Shown in pieces: positions 52,626 through 63,527 of a stretch of DNA of 64,000 nt. Source of the DNA: Streptococcus oralis (GTDB taxonomy: Bacteria > Bacillota > Bacilli > Lactobacillales > Streptococcaceae). The stretch lies in assembly GCF_024399415.1 (NCBI RefSeq), contig NZ_CP029257.1, positions 581,501 through 645,500 on the forward strand, in the 5' to 3' direction. The notes under the pieces are model-generated. The model made no database searches, had not been told where the DNA came from, and saw only the letters and a program-made list of their open reading frames with translations. Positions within the stretch are counted from its first letter, which is position 1. Each line of letters starts with the position of its first letter. Position numbers and translations under genes: made by a program.

Positions 52626-53533
52626 GTTTTACAGTTGCAGTAAAAGAAGAAATTCTTGGTCAACACCATCTCAGTCGTCATGAATTATCAGCCATCATCA
52701 AGATGTCTGGTAGTATTGGTCTCTCGACTTCGGGCTTGACCTTGTCCGTCGTGACTGAAAATGCTAAGTTAGCTCGGCATCTCTATGAGTCCTTTTTCCA
52801 TTTTTATGAAATCAAGTCAGAGGTTCGTCACCATCAGAGAAGCAATCTTCGCAAGAACCGTGTCTATACGGTCTATACCGATGAGAGGGTGCAGGAGCTT
52901 TTAGCTGATTTGCGGCTTGCGGATTCCTTCTTTGGTTTGGAGACAGGTATCGATCCTGATATTTTAGCAGATGAAGAAGCAGGTCGTGCCTACTTATGTG
53001 GGGCCTTTCTGGCAAATGGCAGCATCCGAGATCCTGAGTCTGGCAAGTACCAGTTGGAAATCAGTTCTGTTTATCTAGACCATGCCCAAGGACTGGCCTC
53101 TCTTCTTCAGCAGTTTTTGCTGGACGCCAAGGTTATAGAGCGCAAGAAAGGTGCAGTTACCTATCTCCAGCGAGCAGAAGACATTATGGATTTCTTGATC
53201 GTGATTGGGGCCATGCAGGCGCGTGATAATTTTGAACGCGTCAAGATTTTGCGTGAAACCCGTAACGACCTCAATCGAGCCAATAACGCTGAAACAGCCA
53301 ATATCGCTCGGACAGTTTCTGCCAGTATGAAGACCATCAATAATATCAGTAAAATTAAAGATAGAATGGGCTTGGAAAATTTACCCGTGGATTTGCAAGA
53401 GGTGGCTCAGTTGCGAATCCAGCATCCAGACTACTCTATCCAGCAGTTGGCAGATAGCCTGAGCAATCCCCTGACCAAGAGTGGTGTCAACCACAGACTC
53501 AGGAAGATCAATAAAATAGCAGATGAATTATAA
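52622..53533 (+). CDS. whiA: WhiA-family DNA-binding protein
   Basis: A 303-residue protein. The N-terminal half is related to LAGLIDADG homing endonucleases without the catalytic residues ([20 protein letters not shown] region). The C-terminal HTH has [20 protein letters not shown] and [13 protein letters not shown]. WhiA binds DNA and affects division and chromosome segregation in Firmicutes. It is last of the rapZ operon, ended by a shared bidirectional hairpin. Confidence 0.95.
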   Translation: MSFTVAVKEEILGQHHLSRHELSAIIKMSGSIGLSTSGLTLSVVTENAKLARHLYESFFHFYEIKSEVRHHQRSNLRKNRVYTVYTDERVQELLADLRLADSFFGLETGIDPDILADEEAGRAYLCGAFLANGSIRDPESGKYQLEISSVYLDHAQGLASLLQQFLLDAKVIERKKGAVTYLQRAEDIMDFLIVIGAMQARDNFERVKILRETRNDLNRANNAETANIARTVSASMKTINNISKIKDRMGLENLPVDLQEVAQLRIQHPDYSIQQLADSLSNPLTKSGVNHRLRKINKIADEL

Positions 53534-53559
53534 AACCACGGATTAGTAAATCCGTGGTT
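53534..53559. terminator. Bidirectional terminator between whiA and FNR
   Basis: AACCACGGATT-AGTA-AATCCGTGGTT, an 11-bp perfect stem between convergent genes, with T-rich or A-rich flanks. Confidence 0.85.
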
Positions 53560-53565
53560 CTTTTC

Positions 53566-54534
53566 TTATAAACTGGTTGAGTGTTTGGGTTGTACTTTTT
53601 GGTCAGGGTCGATGTAGTTGATAGCATTGTTAACGGCAGTAGGTGCTTCACCCAGTCCTGTCGCGATCAAATCAATCTTTCCTTCGTAGTAGCAGCAGTC
53701 TCCGATAGCGTAAATACCTGCTTGGCTGGATTCTTGCTTGCTATTGACGATAATCTTATGGCGGTTGAGATCCAGTCCCCAGTTTTTAAGATTTCCGACA
53801 GAAGACTTGAAGCCGTAGTTGACAAAGAGGTGGTCCAAGTCAATCGTTTCGGCTTCATCCGATTTGACTTTTGTAATTTCCAGTTTATCAAGTGTTTTTC
53901 CATCTCCAAGGAGTTGGCTAGGAACGAATGGTGTCTTGATAGTCACAGATGATGCTTGCAGGGCTTGCACACTGTGTTCCAAGGCACGGAAGTTATCTCG
54001 ACGGTGAACAAGAGTAGTTGGGGCGATTTTTTCAAAAGCTAGAGCCCAGTCCACAGCTGAGTCCCCTCCACCAAGGATGGTCACTTTCTTACCAGCGTAT
54101 TGCTGGATATTGGCAACGTGGTAGTGGATATTTTCATAGTTTTCGACGCCATCTAATTCGAGCGGACGTGGTTTAAAGGCACCACCACCCATGGCAATGA
54201 TGACTGTTTTGGTCAGGTGGCTTCCCTTGTTAGTTGTAATGCTAAATCCCTCATCTTGTTTCTCAATCTCAAGAACGGTTTCGTTGAGGTGAACAGGTGT
54301 TTCAAAGCCGTTTAGCTGTTCAAGTAAACGCTTGGTTAACTCTTCTCCAGTTAAGTTTGGGAAACCTGGCACATCAAGGATTTGCTTTTCAGGGTAGAGG
54401 ATGGCAGGCTGACCACCGAGCTGGGGAAGGGAGTCGATGATTTGGACTTTGGCTTGGCGTAGGTGGGCGTAAAAGGCAGCAAAGAGGCCGACAGGACCGC
54501 CACCTACAATAGTAATATCATAGAGTTGAGACAT
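53566..54534 (-). CDS. Ferredoxin-NADP+ reductase, thioredoxin-reductase-like (YumC type)
   Basis: A 322-residue flavoprotein. The FAD motif GGGPVGLFAAFYA is at 11-23, the NADP motif GGGDSAVDWAL about 157-167, and YAIGDCCY is the C-terminal FAD contact. It lacks the CxxC pair of thioredoxin reductase, placing it in the FNR2 family. It moves electrons between NADPH and ferredoxin; the ferredoxin at 46222 is a plausible partner. The start at 54534 has GAAGGAGA upstream. Confidence 0.93.
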   Translation of the reverse strand: MSQLYDITIVGGGPVGLFAAFYAHLRQAKVQIIDSLPQLGGQPAILYPEKQILDVPGFPNLTGEELTKRLLEQLNGFETPVHLNETVLEIEKQDEGFSITTNKGSHLTKTVIIAMGGGAFKPRPLELDGVENYENIHYHVANIQQYAGKKVTILGGGDSAVDWALAFEKIAPTTLVHRRDNFRALEHSVQALQASSVTIKTPFVPSQLLGDGKTLDKLEITKVKSDEAETIDLDHLFVNYGFKSSVGNLKNWGLDLNRHKIIVNSKQESSQAGIYAIGDCCYYEGKIDLIATGLGEAPTAVNNAINYIDPDQKVQPKHSTSL

Positions 54535-54625
54535 GATTTCTCCTTCGTTTTTTCTAGTCAGTTTATTTTATCATAATTTTGCTTAATTTAAAATGAAGTA
54601 GGATGGGGAAAAAATGAGTAGAAAA

Positions 54626-54634
54626 TGGTATAAT
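54626..54634 (+). promoter_or_regulatory. Extended -10 promoter of cdaA operon
   Basis: TG-G-TATAAT (54626-54634), no good -35. It lies downstream of the earliest in-frame ATG (54614), which therefore cannot be the start. Confidence 0.65.
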
Positions 54635-54670
54635 AGTACGGAAAGTGTTTTGACAGGGAGGAGGCCAGGG

Positions 54671-55528
54671 ATGAATTTTCAACAATTATCCAATTGGCAA
54701 TACTGGACGAGTTTGTTTTCAAGTCCTTGGACGATAGTCATCAATCTGATTGATATTTTGATTGTGACTTATATTTTATACCATTTTACCAAAGCGATTG
54801 CAGGGACCAAAATCATGATATTGGTGCGGGGAGTCCTGGTCTTTATTTTAGGCCAGATTCTGTCCAATATGATTGGCTTAACGACCATTTCATGGTTGAT
54901 CAATCAGATTATCACCTACGGGGTCATCGCAGCGGTGGTTATCTTCTCGCCAGAGATTCGGACTGGTTTGGAGAGATTGGGGCGAGCTACTGATTTCTTC
55001 TACAATGCCCCTATTAGTGCGGAAGAGCAAATGGTTCGTGCCTTTGTCAAATCAGTCGAGTACATGAGTCCGCGTAAGATAGGTGCTCTGGTTGCTGTTC
55101 AGCGAGTGAGAACCTTGCAGGAATATATCTCAACTGGGATTCCTCTAGATGCGAAAATCTCATCCGAGTTATTGATTAATATCTTTATCCCCAATACTCC
55201 CTTGCACGATGGTGCGGTCATTGTCAGAGAAGATCGGATTGCCGTAACTTCAGCCTACCTACCCCTGACTGAAAATACAGGAATTTCCAAGGAGTTTGGG
55301 ACACGTCACAGGGCAGCGATTGGTTTGTCGGAAGTATCAGATGCTCTTACCTTTGTGGTTTCAGAGGAAACAGGCGGAATCTCAATCACCTATAATGGAG
55401 TCTTTAAGCATGATTTGACCTTGGAAGAGTTTGAATCTGAATTAAGAAGAATCTTGCTTCCAACATCAGAGAAAAAACAAGGTCTGAAAGAGCGTTTGCT
55501 AGGAGGATTGAAACATGAGAAAAAATAG
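54671..55528 (+). CDS. cdaA: Diadenylate cyclase CdaA (c-di-AMP synthase)
   Basis: A 285-residue membrane enzyme making cyclic di-AMP from two ATP. Three N-terminal helices (about 20-40, 48-68 and 72-92) are followed by the DAC domain with DGA (HDGAVIV) and RHR (GTRHRAAIG), both required for catalysis. ATG 54671 is chosen: AGGAGG lies just upstream and the -10 box is at 54629-54634. It overlaps cdaR by 14 bases, then glmM, the conserved c-di-AMP operon. Confidence 0.96.
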   Translation: MNFQQLSNWQYWTSLFSSPWTIVINLIDILIVTYILYHFTKAIAGTKIMILVRGVLVFILGQILSNMIGLTTISWLINQIITYGVIAAVVIFSPEIRTGLERLGRATDFFYNAPISAEEQMVRAFVKSVEYMSPRKIGALVAVQRVRTLQEYISTGIPLDAKISSELLINIFIPNTPLHDGAVIVREDRIAVTSAYLPLTENTGISKEFGTRHRAAIGLSEVSDALTFVVSEETGGISITYNGVFKHDLTLEEFESELRRILLPTSEKKQGLKERLLGGLKHEKK

Positions 55529-56312
55529 TCTTTATATTATTTCTTCCTTCTTTTTCGCCTGCATCCTCTTTATCTATGCGACTTCAACAAACTATCAGAA
55601 TAGCAACAGCGCCAGACAGGTGAGGACAGAAACCTATACCAATACGGTTCTTAATGTCCCAATCGATATTCAGTACGACAGCGATCAGTACTTTATTAGT
55701 GGCTTTACCTCTGAAGTGACCGTCTTTCTGACAGGGTCAAACAGAGTTGCATTGGCGAGTGAAATGCAGGAAAGCACTCGGAAATTCAAGGTCAAAGCTG
55801 ACTTAACCAATGCCAGTGTAGGAACCATCGAAGTTCCTCTAACCATTGAAAATTTACCAAGTGGTTTGACGGCTGTTGCAACTCCGCAAAAGATAACAGT
55901 CAAGGTCGGTAAAAAAGCAAAACGAGATAATGTAATCGTTGTGCCTGAGATTGATCCTAGCCAGATTGATTCTCGAGTGAAAATTGATACAGTCACTGTG
56001 TCAGATGAAAAAGTAACGGTCATTAGTGACGAGGAAACTCTCTCTAGAGTAGATCGTGTCATTGCCATCTTGCCAACGAGTGAACGGATAACAGGTAACT
56101 ATTCAGGCTCTGTTCCTCTACAAGCAGTTGATAAAAATGGAAATGTCTTGCCAAGCGTCATTATGCCATTTGACACTACAATGAAAATTACAACCAAAAC
56201 AGTATCGTCTAGCTCGAGTTCTTCGTCAACGACCTCATCAACAGGATCCTCGACTAGCAGCTCGTCTTCAACGAGTTCAGAAACAAAACCAGACTCGTCT
56301 AAACAAGAATAA
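55515..56312 (+). CDS. cdaR: CdaR (YbbR-domain regulator of CdaA)
   Basis: A 265-residue protein. An N-terminal membrane helix (about 5-24) is followed by extracellular YbbR repeats (VLNVPIDIQYDSDQYFISGF, then LTAVATPQKITVKV, then VIVVPEIDPS) and a Ser/Thr-rich tail (~230-265) of low complexity. CdaR tunes CdaA activity in other Firmicutes. The start overlaps cdaA by 14 bases, suggesting coupled translation. Confidence 0.93.
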   Translation: MRKNSLYIISSFFFACILFIYATSTNYQNSNSARQVRTETYTNTVLNVPIDIQYDSDQYFISGFTSEVTVFLTGSNRVALASEMQESTRKFKVKADLTNASVGTIEVPLTIENLPSGLTAVATPQKITVKVGKKAKRDNVIVVPEIDPSQIDSRVKIDTVTVSDEKVTVISDEETLSRVDRVIAILPTSERITGNYSGSVPLQAVDKNGNVLPSVIMPFDTTMKITTKTVSSSSSSSSTTSSTGSSTSSSSSTSSETKPDSSKQE

Positions 56313-56342
56313 ATAAAAAAGTAGAAAAGGATGATTAACAAA

Positions 56343-57695
56343 ATGGGTAAATATTTTGGGACCGATGGAGTCCGTGGAGAAGCAAACGTAGAACTGACGC
56401 CAGAATTGGCCTTTAAATTAGGACGTTTTGGTGGTTATGTTCTTAGTCAACATGAAACAGAAGCCCCTAAAGTCTTTGTAGGACGTGATACACGTATCTC
56501 AGGAGAAATGTTAGAATCAGCCTTAGTGGCAGGTCTCCTCTCTGTAGGGATTCACGTCTACAAACTCGGTGTCCTTGCAACACCAGCAGTAGCTTATTTG
56601 GTCAAAACTGAGGGAGCCAGTGCAGGTGTCATGATTTCCGCTAGTCACAACCCAGCCCTTGATAATGGAATTAAATTCTTTGGTGGGGATGGCTTCAAAC
56701 TTGATGATGAAAAAGAAGCAGAAATTGAAGCCTTGCTAGATGCTACTGAAGACACTCTTCCTCGTCCAAGCGCCGAAGGCTTGGGAACCTTAGTGGACTA
56801 TCCAGAAGGTTTACGTAAGTATGAAGGCTACCTTGTTTCAACTGGAACGCCTCTTGAGGGAATGAAAGTGGCCTTGGATACAGCCAACGGTGCAGCGTCT
56901 ACGAGTGCTCGTCAAATCTTTGCAGACCTTGGGGCTCAAATAACTGTTATCGGTGAGACACCAGATGGTCTGAATATCAACTTGAATGTGGGTTCTACAC
57001 ACCCAGAAGCTCTCCAAGAACTAGTCAAAGAAAGCCAGTCAGCTATTGGTTTGGCCTTTGACGGAGACAGTGACCGTTTGATTGCTGTTGATGAAAATGG
57101 CGACATCGTCGATGGTGATAAAATCATGTACATCATCGGGAAATACCTTTCTGAAAAAGGACAGTTGGCTCAAAACACCATCGTGACAACGGTTATGTCT
57201 AACCTTGGCTTCCATAAGGCCTTGGAGAGTGCTGATATTAACAAGGCAGTGACTGCTGTTGGTGACCGCTATGTCGTTGAAGAAATGAGAAAATCAGGCT
57301 ACAACCTTGGTGGTGAACAATCAGGTCACGTTATCTTGATGGACTACAATACAACTGGTGATGGTCAATTATCAGCTGTCCAATTGACTAAAATCATGAA
57401 AGAAACAGGCAAAAGCTTGTCTCAACTAGCATCAGAAGTGACAATTTACCCACAAAAACTGGTCAATATCCGAGTGGAAAATGCCATGAAAGAAAAAGCC
57501 ATGGAAGTACCAGCCATTAAAACTATCATCGAAAAGATGGAAGAGGAAATGGCAGGGAACGGTCGTATCCTTGTCCGCCCAAGTGGAACAGAACCCCTCT
57601 TGCGCGTCATGGCAGAAGCCCCAACAACAGAAGAAGTTAACTACTACGTAGATACAATTGCTGCTGTTGTTAAAGATGAAATCGGAATTGACTAA
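56343..57695 (+). CDS. glmM: Phosphoglucosamine mutase
   Basis: A 450-residue enzyme converting GlcN-6-P to GlcN-1-P for UDP-GlcNAc. The phosphoserine loop ISASHNP has Ser101, the metal loop is DGDSDR and the sugar-phosphate site is [17 protein letters not shown] 56343 is chosen because AAAGG at 56326-56330 would be too close to ATG 56331. It is last of the cdaA-cdaR-glmM unit, linking c-di-AMP with wall precursor supply (GlmM can inhibit CdaA in relatives). Confidence 0.96.
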   Translation: MGKYFGTDGVRGEANVELTPELAFKLGRFGGYVLSQHETEAPKVFVGRDTRISGEMLESALVAGLLSVGIHVYKLGVLATPAVAYLVKTEGASAGVMISASHNPALDNGIKFFGGDGFKLDDEKEAEIEALLDATEDTLPRPSAEGLGTLVDYPEGLRKYEGYLVSTGTPLEGMKVALDTANGAASTSARQIFADLGAQITVIGETPDGLNINLNVGSTHPEALQELVKESQSAIGLAFDGDSDRLIAVDENGDIVDGDKIMYIIGKYLSEKGQLAQNTIVTTVMSNLGFHKALESADINKAVTAVGDRYVVEEMRKSGYNLGGEQSGHVILMDYNTTGDGQLSAVQLTKIMKETGKSLSQLASEVTIYPQKLVNIRVENAMKEKAMEVPAIKTIIEKMEEEMAGNGRILVRPSGTEPLLRVMAEAPTTEEVNYYVDTIAAVVKDEIGID

Positions 57696-57769
57696 GGCCT
57701 AGAAAAACTAGATGAAATGATAAAAATGTGGTACAATTGCATAGTAAATTGTAGCAATGGGAGAGAAAA

Positions 57770-58144
57770 ATGAATCTTAAACGAGAACAAGAATTTGTTA
57801 GCCAGTATCACTTTGATGCTCGTAACTTTGAATGGGAAAATGAAAATGGAGCTCCTGAAACCAAGGTAGACGTGAACTTTCAGTTACTCCAGCATGACCA
57901 AGAAAATCAAGTAACTTCTTTAGTCGTTATCTTGAGTTTCATGATTGTCTTTGACAAATTTGTCATCAGCGGAACGATTTCCCAAGTGAACCATGTGGAA
58001 GGTCGCATTGTCAACGAACCAAGCGAATTTAACCAAGAAGAAGTTGAAACTCTGGCACGTCCATGTTTGAACATGCTCAATCGTTTGACGTATGAAGTAA
58101 CAGAAATCGCCTTGGATCTTCCAGGGATCAATTTGGAGTTTTAG
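57770..58144 (+). CDS. DUF1149-type conserved protein
   Basis: A 124-residue soluble protein conserved in streptococci and lactobacilli (DUF1149, SecB-like fold in some predictions). Opening [20 protein letters not shown] and the ending [14 protein letters not shown] are typical. An extended -10 (TGG-TACAAT, 57732-57737) lies ~30 bases upstream. The function is unknown. The DegV gene follows within 2 bases. Confidence 0.82.
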   Translation: MNLKREQEFVSQYHFDARNFEWENENGAPETKVDVNFQLLQHDQENQVTSLVVILSFMIVFDKFVISGTISQVNHVEGRIVNEPSEFNQEEVETLARPCLNMLNRLTYEVTEIALDLPGINLEF

Positions 58145-58146
58145 TC

Positions 58147-58995
58147 ATGAAATTAGCTGTCATTACAGATTCTTCAGCCTATTTAGAGGAGAAGACGCTG
58201 CAAAGAGAGAATCTTTTTATCTTGGATATTCCTGTCAATATCGATGGGGAGGAGTATGTGGAAGGTGTCAATCTGACTGCTGAGGAATTTTATCAAAAAA
58301 TGGCTCAGTCTGCAGAATTGCCTAAAACTAGTCAACCAAGTATTGCCAAATTGGATGAGATTCTAAGTTCCTTGAAAGATGAAGGCTATACTCATGTCTT
58401 GGGCCTCTTTCTTTCGTCAGGAATTTCAGGCTTTTATCAGAATATCCAATATATGTTAGACGAGTATGAAGGTTTGACCATTGCCTTTCCAGATACCCAT
58501 ATCACAAGTTCCCCTCTAGGATTTATGGTAGAGAGTGCCTTTGAATGGGCCGAACAAGGCGATGATTTTGCTCAGATTCAGGAGAAATTAGCTCTTCAAA
58601 TTGCTGATAATTCAGCCTTTATCATAGTAGATGACCTCGACCACTTGGTTAAGGGAGGACGTTTGTCAAATGGGGCAGCCGTCTTAGGAAATCTTCTCAG
58701 TATCAAGCCCATTCTTTACTTTAATGACCAAGGTGTAATTGAAGTTTACGAAAAGGTTCGTACGGAAAAGAAGGCAACCAAGCGTTTGGTGGAAATCATC
58801 AAAGAGTTGACAAAAGATGGGAACTACCGTATTACAGTCATTCATGGTAACGCACCTCAAAAGGCGGCAGATTTGCGCCAACTCTTGATTGAGAATGGTG
58901 TGAATTCTGAGATTCCAATTGTTAGCTTTGGTAGTGTCATTGGGACCCACCTTGGAGAGGGCAGTATCGCCTTGAGCTATACACCAATCGTCTAA
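58147..58995 (+). CDS. DegV-family fatty-acid-binding protein
   Basis: A 282-residue protein of the DegV/FakB family, which presents fatty acids to the kinase FakA in Gram-positives. Signature TDSSAYL at the start, TSQPS (substrate serine region), [10 protein letters not shown] and [19 protein letters not shown] are family blocks. It lies directly after the DUF1149 gene. Confidence 0.9.
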   Translation: MKLAVITDSSAYLEEKTLQRENLFILDIPVNIDGEEYVEGVNLTAEEFYQKMAQSAELPKTSQPSIAKLDEILSSLKDEGYTHVLGLFLSSGISGFYQNIQYMLDEYEGLTIAFPDTHITSSPLGFMVESAFEWAEQGDDFAQIQEKLALQIADNSAFIIVDDLDHLVKGGRLSNGAAVLGNLLSIKPILYFNDQGVIEVYEKVRTEKKATKRLVEIIKELTKDGNYRITVIHGNAPQKAADLRQLLIENGVNSEIPIVSFGSVIGTHLGEGSIALSYTPIV

Positions 58996-59034
58996 ATTGT
59001 TCTTACAAGCTTTGTATCTTATATAGGAGTAGAG

Positions 59035-59802
59035 ATGAGTATTCGAGTAATTATTGCCGGTTTTAAGGGAAAGATGGGCCAAGCTGCTTGTCAGATGGTC
59101 TTGGCTGATCCTAACTTGGACTTGGTTGCAGTTTTGGATCCGTTTGAGTCTGAGTCAGAGTGGCAGGGAATTCCTGTCTTCAATGATAAGGCTGCCTTGG
59201 CTGGTTTTGAAGCGGATGTCTGGGTGGATTTCACCACACCAGCTGTTGCCTACGAAAATACGCGCTTTGCCCTTGAAAATGGCTTTGCTCCTGTCGTAGG
59301 AACAACAGGCTTCACTAGTGAAGAAATTGCAGAACTAAAAGCATTTTCCCGTGAACAAGATTTGGGTGGCTTGATAGCCCCTAACTTTGCCTTGGGAGCA
59401 GTCTTGCTGATGCAATTTGCGGCGCAGGCTGCCAAATATTTCCCAAATGTGGAGATTATCGAGCTCCATCATGACAAGAAAAAAGATGCTCCGAGTGGAA
59501 CAGCTATTAAAACAGCTGAGTTGATGGCGGAAGTTCGGGAATCAATCCAGCAAGGTGCGCCTGATGAGGAAGAATTGATTGCGGGTGCTCGTGGTGCTGA
59601 CTTTGATGGCATGCGCATCCACTCGGTTCGTCTACCAGGCTTGGTTGCCCATCAGGAAGTCATCTTCGGCAATCAAGGAGAAGGATTGACCCTCCGTCAT
59701 GACTCCTATGATCGCAGCTCCTTCATGACAGGGGTCAATTTGGGAATCAAAGAAGTTGTCAAGCGTCATGAGCTTGTCTATGGATTAGAACACTTATTAT
59801 GA
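59035..59802 (+). CDS. dapB: 4-hydroxy-tetrahydrodipicolinate reductase
   Basis: A 255-residue enzyme of lysine/peptidoglycan precursor synthesis. The NAD(P) motif is [10 protein letters not shown] at the N-terminus, VGTTGFT and [11 protein letters not shown] follow, and [13 protein letters not shown] holds the catalytic His and Lys. RBS TAGGAG (59027-59032). The stop overlaps the cca start by 4 bases. Confidence 0.95.
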   Translation: MSIRVIIAGFKGKMGQAACQMVLADPNLDLVAVLDPFESESEWQGIPVFNDKAALAGFEADVWVDFTTPAVAYENTRFALENGFAPVVGTTGFTSEEIAELKAFSREQDLGGLIAPNFALGAVLLMQFAAQAAKYFPNVEIIELHHDKKKDAPSGTAIKTAELMAEVRESIQQGAPDEEELIAGARGADFDGMRIHSVRLPGLVAHQEVIFGNQGEGLTLRHDSYDRSSFMTGVNLGIKEVVKRHELVYGLEHLL

Positions 59803-60998
59803 GATTAACACAAATGCCTTCTGAATTTCAGAAGGCTTTACCAGTATTAGAAAAAATTAAAGAAGCAGGTTTTGAAGCCTATTTTGTTGGAGGCTCTGTT
59901 CGAGATGCCCTCCTCCATCGTCCTATCCATGATGTGGATATTGCGACCTCTTCCTATCCAGAGGAAACCAAGCAGATATTTCCGCGAACAGCTGATATCG
60001 GAATCGAGCACGGAACCGTCTTAGTTTTAGAAGGGGACGAGGAGTATGAGGTAACAACTTTTCGAACAGAGGATGTCTATGTGGACTATCGCAGACCCAG
60101 CGCGGTTTCCTTTGTGCGTTCGCTAGAAGAAGACCTCAAGCGCCGTGATTTCACAGTTAATGCCTTTGCCTTAGATGAGACAGGGGAAATCATTGACTTG
60201 TTCCATGGTTTAGAAGATTTGGAGAACCAAGTCTTGCGAGCGGTTGGGGTGGCTAGTGAGCGTTTCAATGAAGATGCTCTGCGCATTATGCGTGGTTTTC
60301 GTTTTCAGGCCAGTCTCGGTTTTAAACTTGAGCTAGAAACTTTTGTGGCGATGAAGACTTTGACGCCACTCTTGGAGAAAATTTCTGTAGAGCGCACCTT
60401 CGTTGAGTTTGATAAACTCTTGCTGGCACCTTTTTGGCGAGTTGGTCTGTCTTCCATGATTGAGAGTCGAGCTTATGACTATCTTCCAGATATGGCAGGG
60501 AGCCAGGACAAGCTCAACAAACTGTTTGATTTGGAAACTGATTTCACTTTTGAGTCTTCCGAACAAGCCTGGGCGGCTCTATTGTGGGCTTTGGAGATTA
60601 AAGATGCACAGCCATTTTTGAAGCATTGGAAAACCTCACGTCAATTTGCCAAGCAGGTTCAGGATTTGCTGACTATTTTGGCTTTGCGAGAAGAAGGAGA
60701 GCTGAGCAAGCGCGATTGTTACCGATTTGACTTGGATTCCCTTCTACAAGCTGAAAGTCTTCGTCAGGCTCAAGGAAAAGAAGTCAATTCACAAGCTATC
60801 ACAGAAACCTACCAGAGTTTGACCATTCATGATAAGAAAGAAATTCAGATTAATGGTGGCATTTTGATTAAGGAATATGGCTATCAACCAGGGCCAGACT
60901 TGGGAGAGATTTTAACAGAGATTGAATATGCCATTGTCGATGGAGAGTTGGAAAATGATCGTCAAGCCATCCATGTTTACCTAAGGGAGAAAAAATGA
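59799..60998 (+). CDS. cca: CCA-adding tRNA nucleotidyltransferase
   Basis: A 399-residue class II enzyme that builds or repairs the 3' CCA of t[14 protein letters not shown] is followed by the catalytic [15 protein letters not shown] and [16 protein letters not shown] (nucleotide-specificity helix) are present. The start overlaps dapB and the stop overlaps the ABC-F gene by 4 bases each, an operon. Confidence 0.96.
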   Translation: MRLTQMPSEFQKALPVLEKIKEAGFEAYFVGGSVRDALLHRPIHDVDIATSSYPEETKQIFPRTADIGIEHGTVLVLEGDEEYEVTTFRTEDVYVDYRRPSAVSFVRSLEEDLKRRDFTVNAFALDETGEIIDLFHGLEDLENQVLRAVGVASERFNEDALRIMRGFRFQASLGFKLELETFVAMKTLTPLLEKISVERTFVEFDKLLLAPFWRVGLSSMIESRAYDYLPDMAGSQDKLNKLFDLETDFTFESSEQAWAALLWALEIKDAQPFLKHWKTSRQFAKQVQDLLTILALREEGELSKRDCYRFDLDSLLQAESLRQAQGKEVNSQAITETYQSLTIHDKKEIQINGGILIKEYGYQPGPDLGEILTEIEYAIVDGELENDRQAIHVYLREKK

Positions 60999-62863
60999 GT
61001 GATTTTATCGTTGAAAAACTAAGTAAATCCGTTGGTGACAAGACCGTTTTTAAGGATATTTCTTTTATCATCCATGACTTGGACAGAATCGGTCTGATCG
61101 GTGTCAATGGAACGGGTAAGACCACCCTTTTAGATGTTTTATCAGGTGTTTCAGGCTTTGATGGGGATGTCAGTCCTTTTTTGGCTAAGAATGATTACAA
61201 GATTGGCTACTTGACCCAGGATCCAGAGTTCGATGATAGCAAGACAGTTTTGGATACGGTCCTATCCAGTGACCTCAAGGAAATCCAGTTGATTCGTGAG
61301 TATGAACTCCTCATGCTCGACTATAGCGAGGACAAGCAGGCTCGTTTGGAACGAGTCATGGCTGAGATGGATTCTCTCCAAGCCTGGGAAATCGAAAGTC
61401 AGGTCAAGACGGTTCTCAGCAAGTTGGGTATTCAGGATTTGTCGACTCCAGTTGGTGAATTGTCAGGTGGTCTGAGAAGACGGGTTCAGTTGGCGCAAGT
61501 TCTCCTAGGCAACCACGACCTCTTGTTACTGGACGAGCCGACCAACCATCTGGACATTGCGACCATTGAGTGGCTGACTCTCTTTTTGAAAAATTCCAAG
61601 AAGACAGTTCTCTTTATCACCCACGATCGCTATTTCCTAGATGCACTATCAACGCGGATTTTCGAGTTGGACCGAGCAGGCTTGACCGAGTATCAGGGAA
61701 ATTATCAGGACTATGTTCGTCTTAAGACAGAACAAGATGAGCGTGATGCAGCACTTCTCCACAAAAAAGAACAACTCTATAAGCAAGAATTAGCCTGGAT
61801 GCGTAGACAACCGCAAGCGCGTGCGACCAAGCAGCAGGCTCGTATCAATCGTTTTCACGATTTGAAAAAAGAAGTTTCAGGTGGCGTTGCTGAAACAGAC
61901 TTGACCATGAACTTTGAAACTAGCCGTATTGGTAAGAAGGTCATCGAGTTTAAAGATGTTTCCTTTGCTTATGAGAATAAGCCGATATTGCAAGATTTTA
62001 ATCTCTTGGTGCAAGCCAAAGACCGTATCGGTATCGTTGGGGACAACGGTGTTGGGAAATCAACTCTGCTTAATCTCATCGCAGGAAGTCTTGAGCCGAC
62101 TAAAGGTCAAGTGATCATCGGTGAGACGGTTCGCATCGCCTATTTTTCTCAACAAATTGAAGGTTTGGATGAAAGCAAACGGGTTATCAATTACCTGCAG
62201 GAAGTAGCAGAAGAGGTTAAGACCAGTGGTGGTTCTACGACTTCCATTGCAGAGTTGCTAGAGCAGTTTCTCTTCCCACGTTCTACGCATGGAACCTTGA
62301 TTGAGAAATTGTCTGGTGGAGAGAAAAAACGCCTTTATCTTCTCAAATTGCTCTTGGAAAAACCCAATGTTCTTCTTTTGGACGAGCCGACCAATGACCT
62401 AGATATTGCGACTTTGACAGTCTTGGAAAATTTCTTACAGGGCTTTGCAGGTCCTGTCTTGACAGTTAGCCACGATCGTTATTTCTTGGATAAGGTAGCG
62501 ACCAAGATTCTCGCCTTTGAGAATGGCAAGATTCGTACTTTCTTTGGTCATTATACCGACTATCTTGATGAAAAAAACTTTGAAACTGATATAGCCAATC
62601 AAGTGCAAAAGGCAGAAAAGGAAAAAGTAGTCAAGGTCCGTGAAGACAAGAAACGCATGACCTACCAAGAAAAGCAGGAGTGGGCAAGCATTGAAGGCGA
62701 TATTGAAGCCTTGGAAAATCGTATCGCTACCATTGAAGAAGAAATGCAGGCAAATGGCTCTGACTTTGGTAAACTAGCAATGCTTCAGAAAGAGCTAGAC
62801 GAGAAAAACGAAGAACTTCTTGAAAAATACGAACGCTATGAATATTTAAGTGAGTTGGCATGA
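60995..62863 (+). CDS. ABC-F family ATPase (Uup-like)
   Basis: A 622-residue soluble protein with two ABC domains. Walker A sites are GVNGTGKTT (about 36-44) and GDNGVGKST (in the second half). Signatures are LSGGLRRR and LSGGEKKR, and Walker B segments are [11 protein letters not shown] and [12 protein letters not shown] charged linker and a C-terminal coiled coil ([20 protein letters not shown]) follow. No membrane helices. ABC-F proteins act on ribosomes; antibiotic-resistance members exist, but no evidence points to that here. Confidence 0.93.
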   Translation: MSDFIVEKLSKSVGDKTVFKDISFIIHDLDRIGLIGVNGTGKTTLLDVLSGVSGFDGDVSPFLAKNDYKIGYLTQDPEFDDSKTVLDTVLSSDLKEIQLIREYELLMLDYSEDKQARLERVMAEMDSLQAWEIESQVKTVLSKLGIQDLSTPVGELSGGLRRRVQLAQVLLGNHDLLLLDEPTNHLDIATIEWLTLFLKNSKKTVLFITHDRYFLDALSTRIFELDRAGLTEYQGNYQDYVRLKTEQDERDAALLHKKEQLYKQELAWMRRQPQARATKQQARINRFHDLKKEVSGGVAETDLTMNFETSRIGKKVIEFKDVSFAYENKPILQDFNLLVQAKDRIGIVGDNGVGKSTLLNLIAGSLEPTKGQVIIGETVRIAYFSQQIEGLDESKRVINYLQEVAEEVKTSGGSTTSIAELLEQFLFPRSTHGTLIEKLSGGEKKRLYLLKLLLEKPNVLLLDEPTNDLDIATLTVLENFLQGFAGPVLTVSHDRYFLDKVATKILAFENGKIRTFFGHYTDYLDEKNFETDIANQVQKAEKEKVVKVREDKKRMTYQEKQEWASIEGDIEALENRIATIEEEMQANGSDFGKLAMLQKELDEKNEELLEKYERYEYLSELA

Positions 62864-63471
62864 TGGAAGAAAAAGTCATTAAACGTAGTCCCAAGAAAAT
62901 CATTTGGAATGCCTTGTTTGGCCTCGCTTCAGTGCTTTTCTTCTTGCTACCTCTCTATTATCTCCATTCGTATTCGCAAAAGGGGACCAGACTTCATACG
63001 ATAAGTCTGTTATTAATACTGCTTGTCCTCTTTTGTGCTGGAGTAGTCATTTATCAGACTTACAGACTTTTAAGCTCGGATAAGGAATATTTGAGATGTA
63101 CTGTCGAGGGGTTTTACTACAAACCAAATCCAAAAAAAACCAGCCATTTCTACGCTTGGGCTGATGTAGAGGAATTTTCCTTCTCTCGGATTCGAGGGAA
63201 GTACAGGGACTCCTATCGGATTGAAGTTTTTTTTAAGAATAACGAAAATGTGAAATCCCAATCACCTCTAGCCCTACTGATGAAAAGGTGTTTCCCTTTT
63301 CATCCGTCAGCAGATTTAATTATTCCGATCTTTCTACTAGATGTAGGACTTCCTGAAAGAGTCTATGAGACCATGAAGTACTATGAAAGAGAATGGCGCA
63401 TCGAGCAAAATCGTCAATCAAGAAAAGAGGCAAAACAAGCTTCGAAAAGCAAATCTTCCAAACCGTCATAG
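62860..63471 (+). CDS. Two-helix membrane protein of unknown function
   Basis: A 203-residue protein. The basic N-terminus (EKVIKRSPKK) is followed by two membrane helices (about 18-38 and 47-68), then a soluble basic domain (VEGFYYKPNPKKTSHFYAWADVEEFSFSRIRG) that may be beta-rich, and a Lys/Ser-rich tail. The start overlaps the ABC-F gene by 4 bases (ATGATGG, so either ATG is possible). Function unknown. Confidence 0.75.
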   Translation: MMEEKVIKRSPKKIIWNALFGLASVLFFLLPLYYLHSYSQKGTRLHTISLLLILLVLFCAGVVIYQTYRLLSSDKEYLRCTVEGFYYKPNPKKTSHFYAWADVEEFSFSRIRGKYRDSYRIEVFFKNNENVKSQSPLALLMKRCFPFHPSADLIIPIFLLDVGLPERVYETMKYYEREWRIEQNRQSRKEAKQASKSKSSKPS

Positions 63472-63504
63472 TCTGTCTTTGCTTAAAGTAGAATAATCAA
63501 AAAG

Positions 63505-63527
63505 GCCCTATCCATTGGATAGGGTCA
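63505..63527. terminator. Terminator between convergent genes at the window end
   Basis: CCCTATCC-ATT-GGATAGGG stem with adjacent A- and T-rich tails. Confidence 0.8.

Noticed and set aside
53581..53952. Plus-strand frame opposite the ferredoxin-NADP reductase gene
   Set aside because: The minus-strand gene has clear FAD and NADP motifs; the opposite frame has no domain or start signal.
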